In this document: positions 58,601-64,000 of the stretch, piece by piece
Position numbering within the stretch: the stretch's first letter is position 1
Layout of the letters: each line of letters begins with the position of its first letter
Assembly: GCA_036877525.1 (NCBI GenBank)
Contig: JAZGTH010000032.1
Location: 619,001 to 683,000 of the forward strand
Reading direction: 5' to 3'
Source of the DNA: Chromobotia macracanthus
Lineage: Eukaryota > Chordata > Actinopteri > Cypriniformes > Botiidae
Length of the DNA stretch: 64,000 nucleotides
Position numbers and translations under genes: made by a program
The notes under the pieces: model-generated
Told to the model about the DNA's origin: nothing
Database searches by the model: none
The model's input: the letters and a program-made list of their open reading frames with translations, nothing else

Positions 58601-59205
58601 AGGTGAATTACTTTCTACATTATTTTAGAAAAGCAATAAAAAATCTAAGTGGTATTTGAAAATAATTATCACAATAAATTAGATTGTATGTGGGCTATTA
58701 AACCTGCAGCAGCAGCTTCAATTTGTGCCATATGGGACTCAATGACATCCGGATCTCTGGAGCTATAAGGTCCCAGTGCAGGGTAATAACTGGATGCAAT
58801 GTCATCTGGAGGATTGTGTCGCCCCTTAGGGTGACTGTCAGCTATTTTAGGATCCCAGTGTGGCACCAGCACATGGTCCCAGTGTATGTAACTGCCGTCC
58901 ATATGTGGCGAGCCATACCATAAATAATAGAAGATATGGATGTCATAGAATATGCTGTTGTCAGGACCAGAGTTGGAAAACACTATCTTCATGTCACTCT
59001 CAACATCAGTTTGACCTGCTGATCCAGCAACATGACTGGGTCTCTGGTCCAGTTTTTCTCCAACTAAAGGTATTATCTCCATTCCAGAAGAAATATCAGA
59101 GAAACCATCAGTGGGTTTGAGGGTTCGCAGACCCATCATAGTGCCTAAAATGAAAACTGTGAACAAAAGAAGAGCCACGCACGCTTTCCTGCGTAATCTG
59201 ATCAT
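46050..59205 (-). CDS. maneal: maneal, GH99 endo-alpha-1,2-mannosidase-like protein (4 exons)
   Basis: Joined exons on the minus strand: 59205-58704, 58500-58391, 52293-52217, 46686-46050, total 1326 nt, 441 residues plus TGA. Residues 1-7 are basic and 8-28 hydrophobic (ACVALLLFTVFILGTMMGL), a type II Golgi-type signal anchor. A short stem leads to the GH99 domain (about 88-440): FYYLWYGSP, GRHNPPDDI, YSSRDP, LSWYPPG, FHLQPYKGR, FGSSHQNW, and the catalytic acid loop SFNEWHEGTQIE with E390 and E393, which correspond to the two essential Glu residues known in MANEA. The RRKACVALLL start, GLRTLK and the KEKEQWLM end point to MANEAL rather than MANEA. MANEA trims glucosylated mannose from N-glycans in the Golgi; the exact role of MANEAL is less well established. 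All introns are GT-AG. Confidence 0.94.
46808..46838 (+). repeat. (CT)n(TA)n microsatellite
   Basis: About 15 bp of CT followed by about 16 bp of TA. Confidence 0.85.
48200..48680 (-). pseudogene. DIRS tyrosine recombinase relic
   Basis: Minus-strand frames TPFEHLEEDNFSILILKAALLVALTS, CPVRALRMYQ..., QLFVCFRG, then PLGIRAHSSR. These follow the DIRS recombinase order. The frame is closed by a stop right after the RAHSSR motif. Confidence 0.75.
49403..49741 (-). pseudogene. DIRS reverse transcriptase C-terminal relic
   Basis: An open 112-codon stretch contains HLDCLGLQVNWEKSKRE, LTEDRVQSVLASLYLF and LLGHMASLAAVVPLSLMHIRPL, the thumb segment of DIRS RT. Upstream catalytic RT blocks are scrambled. 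Confidence 0.8.
52217..52293 (-). CDS. maneal: maneal exon 3 (residues 205-230)
   Basis: Acceptor CCTTTACAG/GT, donor GACAA/GTAGGT. Encodes VAFHLQPYKGRTDVSVHDNI plus KYIID, a conserved GH99 strand. Confidence 0.93.
52600..52805 (-). repeat. inverted copy of the ATCCAAAGCGACTTACA-type repeat
   Basis: ACTGTAAATTACTTTGGATA and AAATGTCTGCCAAATGCGTAA (52727-52771) are the reverse complement of the core at 40395. It ends with GGGTTAGGGTTA. It lies in maneal intron 2. Confidence 0.5.
53390..54330 (+). mobile_element. L2-like LINE, 3' end, in maneal intron 2
   Basis: Plus-strand pieces SAKNLGVIFDNN-like (53430-53460), KNHTSNICKTAFFDLKNIS, MTSRLDYCNAL (53580-53612), LRWLPVKHRINFNIVLITYKALNGLAHQYISELL (53725-53830). 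These are the post-RT end of L2/CR1-type LINEs. A 3' UTR phrase (GGTTTCTCCCAAGGTTTATT, GGAGTTTTGGTTTCTTGCCA; 54187-54240) follows. Frames are broken. It is antisense to maneal. Confidence 0.75.
55245..55440 (-). repeat. possible LTR fragment
   Basis: The minus strand has a pyrimidine-rich run, then CAATAAAGCTGCATTTGGAC and CCTTTGTTTCTGAACAG, resembling the R/U5 end of the gypsy LTRs in this window. Confidence 0.35.
55690..55830 (+). repeat. possible tRNA-derived SINE head
   Basis: A box-A-like TAGCGATAGTGGATTAATGG (55711-55730) and a box-B-like GGTTCGAGCCC (55791-55801) are present. Their spacing (about 60-70 nt) is longer than in a tRNA gene, and no cloverleaf closes. Confidence 0.3.
56990..58390 (-). 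other. maneal intron 2, exon-proximal part
   Basis: 57487-57600 (AGATTAGATTCAACTTTATTG, ACAATGCAACGAAATG) resembles a common fish LINE 3' tail in reverse. The rest shows nothing recognisable. Confidence 0.4.
58391..58500 (-). CDS. maneal: maneal exon 2 (residues 168-204)
   Basis: Acceptor GATGGCAG/GT, donor ATCAAG/GTAACT. Encodes VVVLSWYPPGVVDKHGKPSE...AHRHSIK. Confidence 0.94.
58704..59205 (-). CDS. maneal: maneal exon 1 (residues 1-168)
   Basis: ATG at 59205, MIRLRRKACVALLLF. It has the signal anchor, stem and first GH99 strands and ends in phase 1 at GCTGCAG/GTTTAA. Read-through of the donor would reach a stop soon after LIAHIQSNLL. Confidence 0.94.
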
Positions 59206-59246
59206 AGTCGTTGTCCGTGGTGCTGTAAAGGCAGTTCAAGTAGAGG

Positions 59247-59269
59247 TTTATATGGTTGGTGTCTCCAAT
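59247..59269 (-). promoter_or_regulatory. maneal proximal promoter candidate
   Basis: On the minus strand ATTGG (reverse CCAAT box, 59265-59269) precedes CATATAAACC (TATA-like, 59252-59247), 42-64 bp before the ATG. A second TATATAAA lies near 59514-59507, about 300 bp upstream. Confidence 0.4.
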
Positions 59270-59639
59270 AGGCGGCGGTAAAATTCGTGCTTTTATTCCA
59301 CCGTCTATTTCAGACCACCAGACCTCTACTTGGCACTTTGGGTTGCTCTGCTGGTCCTCATCATCTCATATAACTGCATATTCATACCCAGAGAGCACCT
59401 ACGTTGTAATGAAACGGTGCACAGCGCTTGTGTACGTAAAGCTTCTCGCTTAAACGATTTGAAAATAGCGTTGATCAGACGGCGAGCTTTTGGTTCAAGC
59501 GCGTATTTATATATCACCGCGAGATTGCACAAATCCACTTTCTATCGACTACAAAAGCTTCCATGCAATCAGGCATTTATCATATGCAACAGTACGTCCG
59601 TCTCCAATTCATTTGTGTTGTATCCATTAGCCAACTGAA

Positions 59640-60470
59640 CGCTCAGCTTTTTTTGTCGCTCCCAGGCGTGGATCCTCACTGCAGGTTATAATAACAAATC
59701 GCATCAGATATGTTGGTCTTGTGAAAACATCGGATGATTTCTGTGCCCCTGTCCCCAGTACGATCACGATAAATCATCTTATTATTGGAAGGTGGAGTCC
59801 CGTTGGGTTGTCACAGTAAGCGCACGCGCAAGCAAGATCACATGCTATACGGCGAACTGCAAAATGTGCTGTATACTATATTCTGCATACAATTTCAAGA
59901 AGCTATTCTAAACATTCTAAACATGCAATTATTTTAAACAGATGCCTGCTACTTTGTTGTCCCATGACTTCATTATGCATATTTAATTGGCACCCACAGT
60001 CAGTAGGGGAAAAAATGCATCGGTTATCATATGGAAATCACGATCACATTTGAAGTTCTAAAATTAACAACAACAAAAAAAAAACATTTACTGGTACAAC
60101 ATTTACTTAAGGAGCCATTTGCCAAAACAACTTTGACACTAATGTGTATAATACTCGCATAACACACAAGTACACTACAGTAATACGGAATCCAGTGCAC
60201 AAATCGACTACTCTAACATTAGGTGTCAATATCATTCAGTCATGAATTTTAAAATAGCATCACAAAAGAAGTTCTAATAGGATAGACCACTTGCTTTCAC
60301 TAGATTTGTCCACAAGAGAGGCACCCTTATATGTTTTCCAATTTAAAATTACAAACAGTAGCACTTTAAAATAGTCTTTTAAATGTCATTTATTTCATAT
60401 CAAATTCTTCAACTATAAAGGCTATTACACATTAAAAAATTCTACCACAGAAGCTGAACACACAACAGGA
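59640..60470. other. sequence upstream of maneal, no assigned features
   Basis: A few CpG-containing patches (59810-59850), then AT-rich sequence. No coding signal. Confidence 0.4.
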
Positions 60471-60479
60471 GGGGTAGAC

Positions 60480-62060
60480 GAGTTGTGTGGGACGAGTGAC
60501 GATCACATCCAGAGCTGGATCCGGCGGTGCTGCTGCATGTGCTGCTGGCACAAGGACGGACTCCACCATCGACTCACATCAGAGTCCTGAGAGATTCTCT
60601 GTAGCAAGGGTACCGACACTCAACCCCAAGGACGATATCCAAGGGAAGCTAGCAGAAGAGTTGGCTTCTACGCTCAGAACAGCATCCTTGACCGAGCTCT
60701 AATGAGGCCAGGCCTTCCTGTCCTGCAGGACAGAAGGTCCTAATTCATACAAGCAAGCGCACCTCAACCCAACACCCTGCTGAAGTAAGCATAGGGAGGC
60801 ATTCCGGACAAACACAACTCTGTGCGGCAAGACACGCGGCAGCTGGTCAGTTTACATCAACACGGAATGGTGCACAAACTCTGTACTAGTTTCTAGTTAC
60901 TGCTCATCGCTGGTGGAGTTTGTGACTGTTAGATGCAGACCATTTTATTTAGCATGGGAATTCACCACCATCTTCATAATCGGAGTATACATTCCCCCCA
61001 GTGCTAATACTAAGGATGCACTCTGTGAACTGTATGGTGCTATTAGTGAGCTTCAGAACTCAAACCCCGACGGACTGTTTATTGTTGCCGGAGATTTTAA
61101 CCATGCAAATCTCAAGTCAGTGCTTCCTAAATTCCATCAGCATGTGGACTTTGCAACGAGAGGGAATAACGTGCTGGACCTTGTTTACACAAACATCCCC
61201 GGCAAACATCCCAGCCACCCCCTCGGCTACTCAGATCACATCTCTGTTATGCTAATCCCAGCATACATACGCTCCAAACCGGTTCTGAAGCAGGTGAAAA
61301 CTTGGCCAGCAGGAGCCATCTCTGCTCTGCAGGACTGTTTTGAACTCACTGACTGGCACGTTCAGGGAAGTGCAACTGACAGCGACTTCACCAACTTGGA
61401 GGAATACACCACCACACCACCACACTGAGCACAGGGCTGTGTGCTTAGAGCACAGGGCTGTGTGCTCAGTCCATTGCTGTTCACGACTGTGTAGCAATGC
61501 CCAGCTCGAATCATATCATCAAGTTCGCCGATGACACAACTGTGGTGAGTCAGCTTATAGAGAGGAGGTGCAGCGGCTAATGAACTGGTGTAGAGCCAAC
61601 AACCTCCGTGGAGATTGTCAAGAGCATCAAGTTTCTTGGTGTTCACCTGGCGGAGAACCTCACCTGGTCGCTCAGCACAAGTCCGATAGCAAAGAAAGTC
61701 CAACAGCGCCTGTACTTTCTGAGAAGACTGAGGAAAGCACATCTCCCACCCTCCATCCTCACCATGTTCTACACCTCACACTGCATCCGCAAAGCCACCA
61801 GCATTGGATGACCCCACACACCCCTCTCACACACTCTTTTCTGGTAAACAGTACCGAAGCATTCGGGCTCTCACGACCAGGCTATGCAATAGTTTCTTCC
61901 CTCATGCCATCAGACTCCTCAATACCCATACTGTTTATCCTCCACCCTGCATTATTTTTCACATACATACTTTTTGCTGCTGTTAAATACTTTTGGCTGC
62001 TGAATACTTATAATGCACATAGTCATTGTCTATGCCAACCATTTTTGACAAAAAATATCC
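60480..62060 (+). mobile_element. L2/CR1-like LINE copy B, internally deleted
   Basis: Plus strand. Endonuclease region VEFVTVRCRPFYL, FIIGVYIPPSANTKDALCEL, FIVAGDFNHANLKSVLP, NNVLDLVYTNIPG and LGYSDHISVMLIP (60915-61260) is open. At about 61425 it jumps to RT (GCVLSPLLF, IIKFADDTTVV; 61460-61545). IKFLGVHLAENLTWSLS and RLYFLRRLRKAHLPPSILTMFY (61620-61770) and RSIRALTTRLCNSFFPHAIRLLN (61857-61925) follow. The linker and N-terminal RT are missing. Confidence 0.82.
60913..61428 (+). pseudogene. LINE endonuclease domain (copy B)
   Basis: An apurinic-endonuclease-like fold as in L2/CR1 elements, with GDFNHA (catalytic Asp and Asn) and YSDHISV (catalytic Asp-His). The frame is open for 171 codons but the N-terminal part of the domain is degraded and RT is not in frame. 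Confidence 0.78.
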
Positions 62061-62094
62061 CTATATTAACACCAAGAAGGCAGAACCCCTGAGA

Positions 62095-62640
62095 GCTCAG
62101 CAGTAGGGCTGAAAAATAGCACCAGGGGACCCCACCCTCGAGGCACTCTCCCGGCCAGTAGAGCCTCTTGACTCGCTATCCAAGGTGGGCTGAAACGACT
62201 CCGGCCCTTGGACCTTGGTCTCAACCGATACCAGAAATCCAATTAATACAACGAGGAGGGCTGAAACATTGACAACAAGCACTGCCTCAAGGGGAGTAAA
62301 GGAATCGAAAGGCGGTTCACCAGGGTGGTTGGGCCCACATCAAAACCAACCCTGAGAACCAAAACAAACAGCCTGACTAGAGTGGTTCAAGGTGGGGCTC
62401 AAACCCAGGTTTCTCAGTTCTAGTAATGGCATGTAACCGTCTTACACTACAGGCTTGCCATGACAAGCTCTGACAGGGAACCTCCAGACCTCTGTACTTT
62501 ACCGAAAGTAAACCACTAGCTAAGAAGGAGCCCCCCAGCAGTGAGCTACAACTCCTCAGCCAAGGGAGCTTGTATACTGCCTGCAGAATGTCAATGTCCG
62601 AGGCGGCAGCCCGGCTCACACTAAACAGTAACACTGGGCT
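62095..62640. other. unassigned sequence with tRNA-like segment
   Basis: On the minus strand TAGTGTAAGACGGTTAC and GGTTTGAGCCCC (about 62453-62396) look like box A and box B of a tRNA-derived SINE. No cloverleaf is evident. Confidence 0.3.
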
Positions 62641-62995
62641 ATATGGCACTAGCTATACTCCCTCCCGAGCCCCAGCTCGGGTGTCCTTCACCCCCTGCCT
62701 CCTGCGTCTGGCATCACGCCTCCTCTGTGCCTGACCTTGAGAGGGGGGAGGTGCACAGTCAGCCACAATCTGCCTCTGGCCCCATCTACGATCCTCAGAT
62801 GTAGAAGGGCCGGGCAGGGGGGGTGCCAGACGAGAACCTGGACCTGCGCGGTATAAACCTCTGGAAGGCCCTGGACTGGATGTCTGCCACCCTGAACTTC
62901 TCAACCACTGCCTGTACTGACGAGCCAAAAAGTTCAGATGTGGCGAGAGTGGCGAGTCGAGAAGAAAGCAGACTAAACTAAAAGTAGACAAAATA
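62640..62995 (-). pseudogene. possible DIRS gag fragment
   Basis: Minus-strand frames give ELFGSSVQAVVEKFRVADIQSRA and RFIPRRSR, then a Pro/Arg-rich tail. This resembles the end of DIRS gag proteins. The frame switches part way and no other DIRS domain is next to it. Confidence 0.4.
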
Positions 62996-63229
62996 GATTT
63001 GTGAGCCCTTCGTTCATTGACCAGTAAACAACAATCTTACCCAAAAACTGTAGCAGTCACCAAAACGCCATGAAAACCACACAGCAACATCCTAGCACCC
63101 GAACCCCCCAAACACCTTTGCATTCCACTTACTGTTTCTTAAGAATGTTTACAATTTTACATCACTGTTTAAAGTTTAATAATGTTAGCAATGGTTAATA
63201 GGGACTTAAGTGATTACAAACTCACAGCA

Positions 63230-63660
63230 TACAGTGCTACACATTAAATCCTTGAACTATAATTTCATACATTAGCCAGACAAGGGCTGTGCTCGCATAC
63301 ACTAGTAAAGATTGTTGTAGATCACTGCTGTTTACAAAATCAGAACCCAAACACAAAGAACTTTTATAAATATTAAAAGCCCACTGTAACTGCAGAACAC
63401 AGAACTGTGTCCTGGTCGGCACTGCACTGTTTTTTACTATATCCATTGTCTGTCCCAGTAGTCATTGTACTTTCTTGTGCTGTCCGCACGTTTGCACTTG
63501 TGCACTTTATGCGCAATTTAATAATGTATAAATTATGTAGCCTTGTAGTTCTGTGTTGTTTTGTGTTTATGTAGCACCTTGATTCTGGAGAAATGTTTCA
63601 TTACACTATGTACCTGTATATGGTTGAAATGACAATAAACTCCACTTGACTTGACTTGAG
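63230..63660 (+). repeat. 3' tail of a common fish LINE
   Basis: TGTAGCACCTTGATTCTGGAG, GTATATGGTTGAAATGACAATAAA and the TGACTTGACTTGA end form a familiar fish LINE 3' UTR ending in short TTGAC repeats. Confidence 0.55.
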
Positions 63661-64000
63661 AACAACAGCACAAGTTCAGACCCCCATGAGTGAGTACAAG
63701 TCACTTCGGTTTTATTTTGTATCAATACTGTGCTTGTTTAATCTGAAACGTTTGGAAATACTTGTCATTTCAGTTTCAGATGTGGTAATAAGGTAATTAG
63801 TGTGGGGGCATAAGTAGTATTATAAATGTCCATTATTTTCATACTGTGTAACATATAATCAAAGCTTTATACAAGGCTGAATTACTTCCTATGTTTCTGT
63901 TAAGAAATGATAAACAAGACATGGTGCACCCAAGAACTGGGAAGTATGCCAAATGCTTGAGCAGGGAGAGAGATACAGTATATGTAGTTGTGATTTGAAC
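63660..64000. other. unassigned sequence at the window end
   Basis: AT-rich; nothing recognised. Confidence 0.4.

Noticed and set aside
62653..62991. 112-codon Arg/Pro-rich frame as a new protein
   Set aside because: An alternative frame matches a decayed DIRS gag-like segment; composition reflects GC-rich repeat DNA.

Overview
This is a vertebrate nuclear window, almost certainly from a ray-finned (teleost) fish. It is AT-rich, with two intron-split genes set in dense transposable elements of kinds that coexist in teleosts: Tc1-like transposons, L1-like and L2/CR1-like LINEs, chromodomain-bearing Ty3/gypsy elements, and tyrosine-recombinase (DIRS/Ngaro) retroelements. No bacterial-style operons, CRISPR arrays or rRNA genes are present.

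Two host genes can be reconstructed from splice sites and reading-frame continuity. utp18 (+, ATG 13480, stop 31431-31433) has 13 exons joining exactly in frame into 518 residues. It is the WD40 protein of the small-subunit processome, acting in nucleolar 18S rRNA maturation. Its first intron (9.9 kb) is packed with mobile DNA. maneal (-, ATG 59205, stop 46050) has 4 coding exons giving 441 residues. It is a type II membrane protein of glycoside hydrolase family GH99 (endo-alpha-1,2-mannosidase-like) that keeps the FNEWHEG acid motif. The two genes converge tail to tail across about 14 kb of repeats. No functional link between them is apparent.

Layout: 1-9.2 kb is a nest of elements. A degenerate L1-like LINE (-) is interrupted by a wrecked gypsy element (+, 4.0-6.3 kb) and by a gypsy element (-, 1-3754) whose gag-pol frame is completely open. 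9.2-12.2 kb holds a second LINE 3' end, a hAT/ZBED-type transposase remnant, and a CRE/NRF1-motif promoter-like island followed by a tandemly duplicated AT-rich unit. 13.3-31.5 kb is utp18, with a 2.7 kb inverted-repeat DNA element, three Tc1-like remnants, a 5'-truncated LINE, a short MITE and a minisatellite in its introns. 31.9-45.4 kb is the intergenic repeat field: Tc1 remnants, an Ngaro/DIRS remnant with an insertion inside it, an internally deleted LINE and two solo LTRs with target-site duplications. 45.4-59.5 kb is maneal, with a 4 kb DIRS-type element in intron 3 and an L2-like LINE in intron 2. 60.4-64 kb holds a second internally deleted LINE, a possible DIRS gag fragment and a LINE-type 3' tail.

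The observations most worth following are the open gag-pol frame, gag start codons that appear to lie inside the LTRs, two LINE copies whose deletions share the same 3' breakpoint, tandem copies of the utp18 exon 7 splice acceptor, and an inverted pair of TGACGTCA-containing promoter cores. No clearly undescribed biological system was found. Family assignments rest on recognised motifs read by eye, not on database searches.
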